Below, piece by piece: positions 34,337 to 47,527 of a DNA stretch of 64,000 nucleotides; positions within the stretch are counted from its first letter, which is position 1, and the number at the start of each line of letters is the position of its first letter. This stretch comes from Flammulina velutipes. Taxonomy: Eukaryota > Basidiomycota > Agaricomycetes > Agaricales > Physalacriaceae. The DNA is taken from the NCBI GenBank assembly GCA_011800155.1, contig CM022373.1:434001-498000 (forward strand), read 5' to 3'. Position numbers and translations under genes: made by a program. The notes under the pieces were generated by a model. That model was not told the origin of the DNA and made no database searches. It saw only the letters and a program-made list of their open reading frames with translations.

Positions 34337-35124
34337 TCAGTGTGCGTGTAGCTGCACCTTTCTGAGGTGGTCCTTCGTGCCCTTCACGCGACACGACGGG
34401 CATCCCTGACTCTTCTCAAACGTCTGTCGGATACAGGATGAACAAAAGACGTGGCCGCAGCGGGTGACGCTCAACTTTGAGGACACACACAAGCAGACGC
34501 CACATAATTGAGGAGCCGGTGATGATACGGATTTGGATTGTGCTGCCTTTCTCTTCATGTTTAGGAGCGCAGCGCCGAATTCTACGCGGGACATCGGGGC
34601 GGGCTCGGCGTCGAGGATAGGAAACTCTTTGCTCTCCTCGCGCTCGAGTTGCTCCGCCATCTCATCCTCCCAGCCGTCCGGGCGTTTCTCACGATCCCCT
34701 TCTTCGCAATCGCGGGAGTGATGAACGGACATCGTCTCGTGCTACACCGACCCAAAAGTCAGTTTACTTGAACTATTCCTCACTTTAAGGGGACACTTAC
34801 GATTTTGAGCGCCCGTTTGCTCTTGAACTCCATCTCGCATGAATTACAGAAATGGTGATAGTCGGAGACGATGAGGTGGAGGCGGTAGGAGTTGTTGTTT
34901 AGGAACCCGCGGTGGCAGGTGGTGCAGTAGGGGTGGCGCCCGGAGAGGTCGAGGTGGTTCCTCATGAGCTCGATGGACGCCATGGTCTGGTCGCAGAGGG
35001 TGCAGTATTGGGGGTGGTACTCCTCTTCGTAGCTGACCGTTACCGGGGTGGTGGTGGTAGGAGTGTGCTTTGCAGAGGTGGAGGTGGAGGCAAAAGCAGA
35101 CTCGGGGTGCGTGAGACAAGACAT
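34337..35124 (-). CDS. C2H2 zinc-finger plus RING-finger protein, putative E3 ubiquitin ligase
   Basis: Two exons, 35124-34801 and 34741-34337, 242 residues. The N-terminal half has CxxC/H zinc-finger elements: CTLCDQTMASIELMRNHLD, CTTCHRGF, CNSCEMEFKSKRAL. The C-terminus is a C3HC4 RING: CGVCLCV, CGHVFCSSCI, CPSCR. The intron join (LKI to HETMSVHH) keeps the frame. RING proteins usually bring E2 enzymes to substrates; the substrate is unknown. The middle is acidic and charged. The second exon could be read alone from its own Met (MSVHHSRD), but the clean donor and acceptor support the fused model. Confidence 0.8.
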
Positions 35125-35624
35125 AGTGCTTTAAGGCGAGGTGGTGGATGTGTTGTTGCAAGAGTGTTTTGGGAGTTAGATAAGTGGTGCTAGGTCTTTT
35201 ATAGATTCATGCCAGACATCGAGATCGAGAAGGAGTCGGAGGTTAATCATCCCGAGACATTCTACGCTCCACGAATAGACCCTATACTAAGAATATGGTG
35301 CGTCGTTGGTCCTTGTGGTCGTTCATATAGTCGGTTTCATGACAGGGATGTACTTCAAAGAAGCCAAAATGGAGATAGGACTAGTCAAGGTATAAAATGT
35401 AGGCCAGATTTTGTGATTTCGCCCAGTATAGGAGTTGCTAGAACACAGGTTTCGCACACTCCCACTGATAGTCTCAGTAGTAGCACAGGATCCAGAATAT
35501 CCGCGGAGATTGGGCATAGCAGCTCGTTGACTATAGTAGTGGAAGGCAGAAGATGAACGGCAGAAGGCAACAATCCAAGCAGATATTCGCAAACGACCCG
35601 CTTGACATCTACGCAATTCATATC
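35125..35624. other. Intergenic region upstream of tRNA-Val
   Basis: 500 bp; no recognised gene. Small open frames on both strands overlap each other and lack typical codon patterns. Confidence 0.35.
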
Positions 35625-35698
35625 GGGTCGATGGCGTAGTTGGTTATCGCATCTGTCTAACACACAGAAGGTCCTCAGTTCGAGCCTGGGTCGACTCA
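35625..35698 (+). tRNA. tRNA-Val (anticodon AAC)
   Basis: A 74-nt cloverleaf without intron. Acceptor stem GGGTCGA pairs with TCGACTC (one G-U at pair 2-71), the anticodon arm is TCTGT-CTAACAC-ACAGA with AAC at 34-36, and the T arm is CTCAG-TTCGAGC-CTGGG with discriminator A. The A and B boxes (TGGCGTAGTTGG, GTTCGAGCC) are intact. A TTTT pol III terminator follows after four bases. Confidence 0.93.
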
Positions 35699-36466
35699 GC
35701 GTTTTGTGCCATCTACAGCGTTCCAAGCTGTGGATACGTGAGCGACACGAACATCATGGTACTTTTCAAGTATAATCGGAGTTTACCGAAGAATGGCAGT
35801 GGCGTCTGTCAAAATGACGTACTTTTGGACTTTCGCAGGTTTGCAATTGAAACGGTCAGTGGCCACACGATATGTTTGCCATGCAACCCAGCGGGAATGA
35901 GTCCACCCCCACGCTTGGATTTTTATCTTGGTACGGCCCATTACCTCAACGTCTAAGATACACTGATCCGGTCGACATAGAGAACGTTGCCCGAGTCTCC
36001 CATACTGTCAAGCCTACTCAATCCCCATCCAAATCATACATCTGTCCTCATGGGATTTGATTGAAAGATATGTCAAGGTCGCTACGCCACATAAGTATCA
36101 TAAGTAAAATGTTCAAAGGCCCCTCACGGGTTTATTACATTTTTACATAATTCCTAGGGTATTCTACGAGACGATGTTGTCGAAATGAAAGTGAAAGGAA
36201 AGTCGTGCGTAGTATATACAATGCGTTAGAGAGAGAGAGAGAATGAAATAATACAGACGTTGTAGCATCTCAAGGCATGCTTTGTCTACGCAGTCTAGCG
36301 TCGCGCTGGGCTTCTTGTGCTGTTCCAAGGGATGGTTTGAATGCCAGCCCAGCTGTAACGGGAACATGATGAAACGCTCTATTTAGATATGCAGCGGCAT
36401 GCTGGTTCGGTTCAGGAAAGGGCTATACATGCTGAAAGATATGAGCAGCCGTACGCGGGGAAGAAG
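35699..36466. other. Intergenic region
   Basis: About 770 bp with a short GAGAGAGAGAGAGA microsatellite near 36230. It may hold the 3' UTR of the Pro/His-rich gene. No other gene recognised. Confidence 0.4.
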
Positions 36467-37189
36467 TCAATAGCTCACCACGACACGCATGTTGAGAGCG
36501 CCTGGTGGCGGCACGACGATATATGGGGTAGGACCAGGCATAAAGCTGTGTTGCTGCTGATGGTGGTAGGAAGAGGAATGGTGGTGGCGCGAGTGATGAG
36601 GTTGGAGAGGGGGCTGGGGAGGAGCCTGGGACCACTGGGGGACCGGCGATGGGGCGTATCTCGGTTTTGGGGCGTGGAGAAAGTTGGATGACGGTGGGGC
36701 TGGGGGCGGGGAGACGTAGACTGGGACGGGGGGCGGCGTGGCAGACCTGTGTGCCGAGAGCGGCATGGTCGTCGTCCCATAAACGGTAGTCGACGATGAC
36801 GGCGGGCCGTATGGGGGCACGGGGGCGTACACATTTGGAGTTGCATGTCGTGACGCTGGATGCGACCGGTGATGTCCGTGGCGAGACTGTGGCGGCGGAG
36901 AAAGAAAGTGTGAGGGCATTGGGCCAGGAAACGGGGCGTATATGGCTGTGGGCGCAGGACGGGCATCCAGACTGGCGCCACGCCGCTTCGACGAGGAACC
37001 AAGATTCAAATCTCGTCCAAGATCTCGCTGGTTGCTTCTCATGTCCATGCCTCGCGCGTCAGCCTCTGTCTCGACTGCGCATCGAAATTCACCCTTGTGC
37101 GCCTCAGTATCGTCCACCCATCTGGAGATGCGCTGCATCGTGGCCTGGTAGCGATCCTGTGCTTCCGGCGAAAAGTCGTATTCCGTCAT
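36467..37189 (-). CDS. Pro/His/Ser-rich low-complexity protein
   Basis: The ATG at 37189 gives MTEYDFSPEAQDRYQATMQR, a short helical N-terminus (about 45 residues, with ISRWVDDTEAH). It then becomes strongly Pro/Ser/His-rich (GPPSSSTTVYG, PPPVPVYVSPPP, HHSRHHHSSSYHHQQQ) to RVVVSY at 36467; 240 residues, no intron needed. A GTGAGC donor near the end (about 36480) could add another exon. The helical start suggests protein binding, while the rest is expected to be disordered. Not recognised; coding is supported by length and consistent composition. Confidence 0.55.
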   Translation of the reverse strand: MTEYDFSPEAQDRYQATMQRISRWVDDTEAHKGEFRCAVETEADARGMDMRSNQRDLGRDLNLGSSSKRRGASLDARPAPTAIYAPFPGPMPSHFLSPPPQSRHGHHRSHPASRHATPNVYAPVPPYGPPSSSTTVYGTTTMPLSAHRSATPPPVPVYVSPPPAPPSSNFLHAPKPRYAPSPVPQWSQAPPQPPLQPHHSRHHHSSSYHHQQQHSFMPGPTPYIVVPPPGALNMRVVVSY

Positions 37190-40103
37190 GCTGGGCAGAC
37201 AACAAAGGGAGTAACAAGGAAAAAGGGAATTTGGGTAGGGAAAGGAGGAGGCGGGGGACGAACCAGTCCTTGTTGTCGTGAAGAGCAGGAGGCAAGCCCT
37301 ATTATACTCATCGAGCCGAGATCGGATAGGGTCTGACACGTGCTTATCTCCGGTCCCCGCATTCTGGTTCCGCGGGACAGCCTCCGTCGTGTACAGCGCT
37401 TTGAGGCAACCAAATGTTCTCCAAGATTCTCCTCGCGCAGTCAAAGTCTAATCCCTGCGTCGTTTGAGCGGATAGGTCTGCGGCTGACGTTTCAGTACGT
37501 TATACTTTGGCCCCAGTAATGACCCCAGCCATCCACCTGACCGCGTTGGCAACTTGGTCGGCCGTACAACGGGACATGTCTCTCGTTGATATGAGCTGTG
37601 CTACTTCATCAGCTGTTATGCTGTCGCATCTCTGCATCCAATCAGCTACGCCTCGATAGCTGCTCGGCATTCATAGTGGCAGCTAACAGGCGCATCGTAT
37701 TGAGCTGTTGTAACACGATACAGCTACTACTGACCGACTTTGCTGTCCTTCGATACTACCGTATCCGGCACCTAGCAGTTCAACCGTTACTGTCAGCAAT
37801 GGTCGAGATCTTACCCTGTAGCGCCGCCACCTTGGTCAAAGACCGCAATAATTCTCTAGACTTCTCCGCAATCGCATCTAGCCTCGCGACTCGGAAACCC
37901 ACACCGGCCATTCAGATACACTCAACTTAGTTATCCTTCTGGATCGCGGCTCACCTGATCGTGCGCGTCATACCTCATCAACAATTCGAGCAGTCGCACA
38001 ATGTTCGTCATTCAATCTATAGGCATTCGTAAGGTCTACGCAAATGAGTGGGGAAAGTATACTTTAAGGTGGGGCCGCATTGGGGTGGGAACAATTCAAA
38101 TTACCATCGCTTACTAGAAGGCGAGGCTCCTCTTCCAATGCTTTTACATACCATTTGATCCCGGACAGCGAGGACCAGGATGTCGGGCTCTTGGCGAGCG
38201 CGAGGTGTGGAACGAGGCGCCCTTGTTTATAGATCCACAATACAGTCCATCATTCAAGACTCCTCAGTCTATTTCTGCTCGACGTCTTCTTGATCGCAAA
38301 CTGACGGCCATGGGGTGGACACCGCGTTCAAGATCGCGTTCCAATGGGTTACAATCTGACCATGAGATGAATGAAAACGCACCCAATCTAGCGGGATGAT
38401 GTCGCATGTTAAATGACATCCGAAAGTCAACGGGGAAGTAAGTAGATCCGAATCCGTGCGTACTGTGTAAAGTCCGGTTAATTGTTAGATGCGCCACAAG
38501 TACAAAGAGCGTACTTCGACTTCTTGGGCGCCTAATCCATGAGGGCAGGTTTACTGGGAAGACACCGAGTCCATAGTAGGCAAACTACATCTTCAAAATG
38601 CACTCAGCCATCATTTTCTTGTCGCCGTTACGCCCGCTCCCCTGGTCTACCCTATGGATCGATCGAGTGCGAATCCTTGGAGGACAGATTTGCCCTAAGT
38701 CTGAACGACCTCATGAAAATTTTAGGTCGGGTCGCGTCGGAATAATGTCGCTTGGTCGTTCGTTCGGTCCTTCGGAGCAATAACTTGTGTAACAACTCCT
38801 AGGGCGGCTAGACAGCGTCAGTCGGAAGTCCCGCTGTACACATGCATCCACGATAGATGCATATGAATGCCTTCTATCGAAGGAAGACGTAGACGCAGAT
38901 GATAAGAGCTAAAGGGTAGTATGTTAGTCGCCGCACTGAGACTGAGGCGTACCATAACTCGCATTTGGGAAATCCGCCATCGTGTAAAGCACGGGATGGC
39001 GATTAAGAGTTCATCCTGGTGGCTAGTCTAAGTTAGTTCATGCGGATATTAGGAAGGGCAATCTATCGAGCTCACCATTAAGAATTAATCTGCGAGGACC
39101 ATTAGTTGGCTCTATGTCAGCGACATAGATAGACCAGTCGTCAAAGTCCACGGATCAAGACGAATCGCTCCTGGTCTTTTGCAAAGAGGCTGAGGGACAA
39201 AGCCAACAAAGATGGTAACAAAGCTTGCTCATGTCATGACCCAGTATTAAGTAGCAGCGCGCACGCGTCCATTCGGCCAAAAGTCGTGATATTTACTCGA
39301 CGCCGCGCCAAGGGCCTGGCATTGGAAAGGGTGACTTTCTGAGCGCGCTGGGAGCCTGAGATCGTCGTGTATGAGCCTTTAATTAGCGCTCTCCGTATCG
39401 GAGTCCGGCGCGTCTTCAGATGAGATGGTCAAGAAAGGGACTAATGTGCGCAGTTTTGAAGTTGAAAGCCAGGTAGGTGCTTTGAATCTTTACGCGTTGG
39501 AATGTACTGCCGTCGTAGGGCTATGGTTATACGCCCGCTGGAGGCCTGTTGCTTCTTTTGCTGTAGCAATTTGAGCTCATGGTCGTTTCATTGGAGGATT
39601 AAACCGGCCCGGTATCCGATGTTCTGTTGAAACTTGCTTGAAACCAAACCAATTTAGTCTCTGACAATCACTGACAATCACTGATTCACACGAGCGCTAG
39701 CTCGTTATCTTGAGCCAATTACAGCTCTACTTGAAACCTCATCGCCAAACTGAGTTCGTAACTATACAAACGACACTCTTAGCTTCTAACTCTACCGAAT
39801 TGCGCCGCGATGGGCACCGCCGAGCCAATGGTTGTAACGGATTTGCGGTTGGATGTGCTGCGCTTTCTCAACAAGGCCTTCCTATTTCTCTTCAAGCTCT
39901 AGGGCTAGAACAGGCTCAAATGTTTGTGCCCTAGATGGAAAGGCAAGACAATCCACTTGCATACAAGGACCACCATTTACAAGATGACCCTTCATGCAGC
40001 TACTCTAGCGATTTTGATCATCTGTGCATGCCTTAAAAGCTCTGCTGGTTGACTCGAGATGATATTTCTCACCCGAATCTACTTCTTTCTCTTCGTAGTC
40101 GGA
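37190..40103. other. 2.9-kb stretch without recognisable genes
   Basis: Only short open frames on either strand, none with a known domain or a convincing chain of splice signals. A small direct repeat (CTGACAATCA repeated) lies near 39660. It may be a decayed region; no transposon protein fragment was recognised. Confidence 0.4.
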
Positions 40104-42024
40104 ATGAGCCTCGTCCCGTCATCCTCACTCGATAGCACGCTGGGTGCAGGCTTCATAGGCGTTATCGTTGCCTCCGTGTTTGCATAATCCCTTCACTGTA
40201 AGGAATTGTTTTTGCTCATATTTCCCTCCAGGCTCTTTGGTATCACAACGATCCAAGTCTATTTGTACTTCCTTCGAGAGCACAGTAGCAAGGATTCAAA
40301 TTGGTTCAAAATAATGGTGAGTCATTCTGTCAGGCTATTCGGTTTGTTGAGGCCTGACCTCTAAAGTAGATCTCTATGTTATGGTGCCTACCATTCAATA
40401 CAGCGGTTTGCTAATTCTGACTGGTTCCACCAGGATTCTGGACGCATTGCACTTCTCGCTAATGGCCCACGGTTGCTACTACTATCTGATTACCAACTTC
40501 TCGAAGCCTGAGGTACTCTTGAACTCTACGTGGTGAGGAACACAACCAGCTCGAAGGCCCAGAGTAGTAACTAACGTGGATCATCCACAGGAGTTTAATG
40601 GCCTTGGTGTTAATTTCGGTGAGCTCGAAAATTGGAAGAACAGTGTGGCAATGGCATCATGTTGACAAACATTCTGTCACCAGAACGTGAATGAGATATG
40701 CATCCAGTCGTGCGTCTTCACATTATCTGTGTCCATTCGAGTTCTCTGATTTTTTGAACATAGTGTGTTTATATGCCGCATATGGTCTCTTCGTCAGTGG
40801 CGCCGTAATGCCCCAGTAGGTGTTTGATGTTGACATTTACGCAGTAAGGACAAGGAGCAGACTCCTCTCGCTGTGTATATGCACGATCATCGTAAGGGTA
40901 ATAATATACATCGACATGTATAACTAACCCACTTATGACTAGGCGACTTTGTCCCTTACCTCTTTCGGTACGCAATTTTTGCTCCTCCGCGTCGGTTCCT
41001 CAGCTAACAAACCTCAGCAAGCGGATCCAGTGAGTCTATCTGATGTATGGTTCACTGTGAATACGACATGACTTCAACGCCAGCATTCACGATCAGAATT
41101 CTGGCTTCGGGAACTTTGAAATATAGCACCTTCAGGAATAACACGGTAAGCACGCAATTACCGGAGCCAGTTCAACGTCCCAATTCAATCCGACCCGAAG
41201 GTCACCTTGTACCTGTCTTTCGGCGGGGAGGTCCTGGCGGACATTGCCATCGCGGCCACATTATGCACCATACTGTATTGCACTCGGCCGGCCTTCTCTT
41301 CGTGCGTTTTAGTTTCTCTAGATGGTCGTGCGTTATTCTCAACATTCATAGCACGAGAGTCGTCATCAACATCATGATTTTCTACGCTATCAATACCTGT
41401 GGGTCATGTCTATATAATAATCCTCCCAGTACTGAGACGACTACCTAGGTGTGCTGACTACGTGAGTTCATTTATGGATGCGTAGGGTCGTTTGCGAGCT
41501 CTTCCCTTTGCATAGGATCGCTGCAATAACATGCCTTGTGACGGTACATCAGAGCCAGTGCTTCGGTATGTACGCAACGCGCTAACCTTTTTTCTAGTTC
41601 ACGTTATGGCCTGATAAATTTATATTTATCGCCGTCTATTTCTCCGTCAACAAATGTCAACTTAATCTTTCCATTCTCTTCCTTTCGCGTGTGCTGATTA
41701 TAACCCTCCGCAGTATACTTCAACAGCCTTCTCGCCAATTGTAGGTCTATTCACGGCTTCACCTTCCCATCTGCTCACGGGATTGCTAGTGAATGGCCGT
41801 GAGGGTCTTCGACATAAGCTGTCTTCAAACGAGGTTATAACAGATGGAGCTATGGCTTTTGCTACTAAGCCTAAGGCTCCTGAGCAAATATATGTAATTA
41901 TCCTTTCTTGTTAAATTGATATATACTTCTCACACAACCCATGTAGGATAATTTAGCATCGTCGAGGATAGCATACAACCCGAGCTCAATGTTCGAGATT
42001 GAGCTCGCATGCCGTTCCAATTGA
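40104..42024 (+). CDS. DUF6534-like multi-pass membrane protein, intron-dense
   Basis: Invisible as a long ORF because introns are frequent. Exons include 40104-40177, 40232-40316, a 14-nt exon 40370-40383 and 40434-40512, with further pieces to a stop at 42022-42024. The joined reading starts MSLVPSSSLDSTLGAGFIG. It continues GVIVASVLFGITTIQVYLYF, KIMISMLWILDALHFSL, YYYLITNFSKPE, NEICIQSVFICRIWSLRQW, and YLSFGGEVLADIAIAATLC with CTRPAFS. Later segments are INIMIFYAINT, RIAAITCLVT, WPDKFIFIAVYFSV and VYFNSLLANLNGR, then a polar tail. Segment order matches an Agaricomycete seven-helix family (DUF6534 as I recall it), function unknown. The exon between PE and NEICI is least certain. No stop or frameshift is needed, so the gene looks intact. 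Confidence 0.75.
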
Positions 42025-42347
42025 CGCAAAATCCCTACGAATCTCGTTATGTAACAAGTACTATGCCGTCTACGCGGACGATTATAATGGCAGCTACTAT
42101 GAGATACCTACAATCCTTATACTTCGACCTATCTATCTATCGTCCAACCATATTTGACATTCAGCTCACAAGCGACGTACGGTTGGTTTATTATGTGCAT
42201 TCATGCGTAGCGGGCAAATTCTACGTACCAACCTATTACTATGCTCATACGCGAAGAGGTAAGTAGAACGGGCCCAAGACTGGGGGAAACATCCAACTCG
42301 TTGTACAACGTTGTTTTAATATGACAACATATCGACCAAGGATGGCT
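42025..42347. other. Intergenic region between convergent genes
   Basis: About 320 bp between the 3' ends of the DUF6534-like gene and SDH1; nothing recognised. Confidence 0.4.
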
Positions 42348-44871
<2,524 letters not shown>

Positions 44872-45465
44872 GGTCGACGTGAGTGGTAAAGGTGGGGAAA
44901 GGAGATGTGGAACTGGGCGAGAGTCTGTCACCTCCGATCGCGCCCACCAATCAGCTTCCCGTGATTTTTGGTCGGCTACCTCGTCCCGGACTCTTCCGCA
45001 TCACCGAGCTCCGACCCGACTGAAGCCGGTGCTCTGTGTGGCGCATCATTTCAGATTTATAGCTGAGAGCATCCGATATTGAATGGTATTGATCACGTCC
45101 ATTGTCGCACGGAAAAATACTAACACAGTGTCAATTCAAAGGATAGCAAGAACATTCCATTGGGCTATCTTTCATGCTGCATCCCGCGTTTGTGTCACCC
45201 GGGAAAACTGAAAGGTCTCAGATCTCAGAGGTTACTGAGGCTGACGTTGAGCCCCGATGACAAGATACACGACTTGAGAGAGCGCGCGCACTTTGAGCTG
45301 ATGGGGCATTCCCACATAAACGTGTGAGTAAAATGAGGTATACATACCCAGCCTCAGTTCTCAGTTGTGCTCAATGTGAGACATGTACGCAACAATTTGT
45401 GGCGACTCGTTGAACTTGAAAACAATTACTATATTGATCGCCATCAAAGTTGTTTGCCTCTTACC
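44872..45465. promoter_or_regulatory. Divergent intergenic region between SDH1 and RRP46
   Basis: About 590 bp between two start codons pointing away from each other, so it must hold both promoters. No unambiguous TATA box was assigned; TATTGAATGGTATTGATC near 45075 is AT-rich. Confidence 0.45.
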
Positions 45466-46230
45466 ATGACGCGCCCAGATCGACGTTCTTCAGACGACCT
45501 ACGGCCCATAATCGCAGAGTTCGATAGCTTAGCACGCGCCGATGGTAGCGCACGTTTCGGATTCGGTTTGTTCTCCCCATCCAAGCATATAACATTTTTC
45601 TCACACTTCTACATAGGTACATCTCCGTCTGCTCTAGCTTCTTTCACAGGTCCTATCGAAGTTCGTCTTGCTGCAGAAAATCCTTCACGCCTCACCTTGG
45701 ATGTTCTCGTCCGTCCTCTATGTGGTGTCCCAAGCGTACACGAGAAGAAAATGGGTACCATCATCAGTAGCGTGCTCAAGCGAAGCTTGGTCGTTGAAGC
45801 AAGCCCTCGGACCGCCATCGTCTTAGTAGTGCAAGCACTCTCCGAAGACGACTCATTAGCCAGCATGATCAACGCCGCCAGCATGGCCAGCATGGCCGCT
45901 GCTTCCGTTCCCATGCGAGGCGTCGTATGTGCAGTGGCGGTAGCTGTCTTGAACGGGGATTTCCTCGTCGATCCAACTCCAGAAGAGATAGGCGCGTCGT
46001 CTGCGTCTGGCTGTTTTGCTTTCCATGTTCAAGGGGAAGGCAGGAGTGAATCTGTGTGGACGAATTGGCACAGTGGCGATGGATTCGACGAACAGGAACT
46101 GCTGGAAGCACGTCGAGCGGCCAATGTGGCAGTGGGAAAGGTCTGGGCTGCGATGAAGGACGCTGTAGGTGCTCGTCAAGGGTTGAAGAGTGACTTTGAA
46201 TACAACGATGACGGGGACATGGAAATATGA
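45466..46230 (+). CDS. RRP46: Exosome complex subunit RRP46-like (RNase PH fold)
   Basis: The ATG at 45466 (MTRPDRRSSDDLRP) was chosen over an upstream in-frame Met because RNase PH proteins start shortly before the RADGSARF block. An intron at 45566-45616 (51 nt, GT-AG) divides GSARFGF from GTSPSALASFTGPIEVRL. Other landmarks are TLDVLVRPLCGVPS, SPRTAIVLVVQALSEDDSL, INAASMASMAAASVPMRG and FLVDPTPEEIGAS. About 237 residues, the usual size. It is a ring subunit of the 3'-5' RNA exosome in nucleus and cytoplasm; fungal ring subunits are normally not catalytic. The intron is a multiple of three without a stop, so unspliced RNA remains translatable. MTR3-type identity is possible but less likely. 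Confidence 0.85.
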   Translation: MTRPDRRSSDDLRPIIAEFDSLARADGSARFGFGLFSPSKHITFFSHFYIGTSPSALASFTGPIEVRLAAENPSRLTLDVLVRPLCGVPSVHEKKMGTIISSVLKRSLVVEASPRTAIVLVVQALSEDDSLASMINAASMASMAAASVPMRGVVCAVAVAVLNGDFLVDPTPEEIGASSASGCFAFHVQGEGRSESVWTNWHSGDGFDEQELLEARRAANVAVGKVWAAMKDAVGARQGLKSDFEYNDDGDMEI

Positions 46231-46383
46231 ATCTTCTTTCTTGACATGACGTGACCTCTGAGGCTCTGACCAGTAAATTTAATACATACTGCGTCGAAAT
46301 TGTGAGGTGCGTATTGAATAGTAGTAATTGAACAAATTACAATCGTTGCCTCTCTTACCAACAGATCTAACAACTCAAAAAAG

Positions 46384-46457
46384 TGATTCGACCCAGGCTC
46401 GAACTGAGGACCTTCTGTGTGTTAGACAGATGCGATAACCAACTACGCCATCGAACC
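46384..46457 (-). tRNA. tRNA-Val (anticodon AAC), second copy
   Basis: A 74-nt cloverleaf on the minus strand, identical to the copy at 35625-35698 except for pair 3-70, which is T-A here and G-C there. Acceptor stem GGTTCGA/TCGAATC, anticodon loop CTAACAC, discriminator A. A T6 run follows as pol III terminator. Confidence 0.93.
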
Positions 46458-46632
46458 GACAACATTACATGGATCGCAGCTTATCCGTTATGGTAACAGA
46501 AAAGACGCCCAAAATGATTTCCAATTTGTACAACGATCTTACTGTAATGATCTTAAGTAGTATGACAACTCCATATTACATGTTATCGACAATTGTTACT
46601 CCCCAAACAACTATACATCACATACCCCGCAG

Positions 46633-47133
46633 TCATATTCCTGAGCGCCCTACCCACTGGCCGTGAACAGGCAGAGGGATTGTGAGATGTTGGTTCATAG
46701 TGTCTTGTGAATGGTACTGATACCAGCCAGCAGGCTCGATTGCAAGGGCTCCATCATCAACGTGGATGTGGGGATATGGCACACACCCACAGTTGCAGGA
46801 ATAATATTCCTGTGTCGCGTGAAGAGGGTGCACAATTGGTTCATGGAGCAAGAGATAAGGACCTTGAAGACTAATCGCAGGCGTCGAGGTGAAGGAAATA
46901 GGATCAACAGAAGGATCGTTGAACCATTGGGGAAAGGCAGTGGAATCCTTTCGGCGACTGTCGAACTCCGTCCTCGATAACTTGTCGTGCGGGTACTGGG
47001 TTCCGTAGAACCAGCGAGCCTTTCTGGGCCAGTGTTTGAGGCATGCCACCAGAAACTCGAAGTCCTCGTAAGTTCTCAGTACGTGATTTCCTTGAAGCAA
47101 ACGAGGAGTCCTCTTGTCAATGGGTGAAGACAT
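46633..47133 (-). CDS. Orphan protein, 166 residues
   Basis: Single exon starting MSSPIDKRTPRLLQG. It contains TYEDFEFLVACLKHWPRKAR, a Trp/Tyr-rich middle, the cysteine cluster YYSCNCGCVPYPHIHVDD and a final WYQYHSQDTMNQ to GQWVGRSGI. The Cys/His cluster might bind metal, but no family is recognised. Antisense frames over the same bases are shorter. An AT-rich promoter-like region with TATTTG precedes it. Coding is supported by length and even residue use. Confidence 0.5.
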   Translation of the reverse strand: MSSPIDKRTPRLLQGNHVLRTYEDFEFLVACLKHWPRKARWFYGTQYPHDKLSRTEFDSRRKDSTAFPQWFNDPSVDPISFTSTPAISLQGPYLLLHEPIVHPLHATQEYYSCNCGCVPYPHIHVDDGALAIEPAGWYQYHSQDTMNQHLTIPLPVHGQWVGRSGI

Positions 47134-47527
47134 GGACGCTGTGCGATGAAGCTTGAGTGGCTGGGTGGGCTAAAGGAGATGGGAGGTTGTAAAAAAATGC
47201 CAGTCCTTTTAGATAGAGAGCGAAGGCCAAAGAGGACGTGGCCGTCAAGCTTCAATGTCAAGGGTCTAGTCATTTTTCACGGTCTTTGACAACAAATAAG
47301 TGCTATTGTCATTGAACAGTCACGGTAGTTTCCAGGGGTGAGAGTTCAATCTGAGCAAAGGTTCTGTAGGTATTCTGCAAGGTGATTGTCGTTTTGTTCA
47401 AGCTCCCGTGGCAGTTGTCCAACAGTTGTCGTCGAAGTCAAGAGCAATGCGTCACAGAACACGTGAATTGACCACGCGTGACAAACGCGAATAAACGTCA
47501 CACTGACATCGTTGACCAACAGCCATC
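47134..47527. other. Divergent intergenic region
   Basis: About 390 bp between the orphan ORF (minus) and the HIRIP3-like gene (plus). Promoters of both are expected here; no distinct motif is assigned. Confidence 0.4.

Noticed and set aside
36796..37281. 161-residue plus-strand frame
   Set aside because: Overlaps the Pro/His-rich minus-strand gene and its promoter; composition mirrors that low-complexity sequence.
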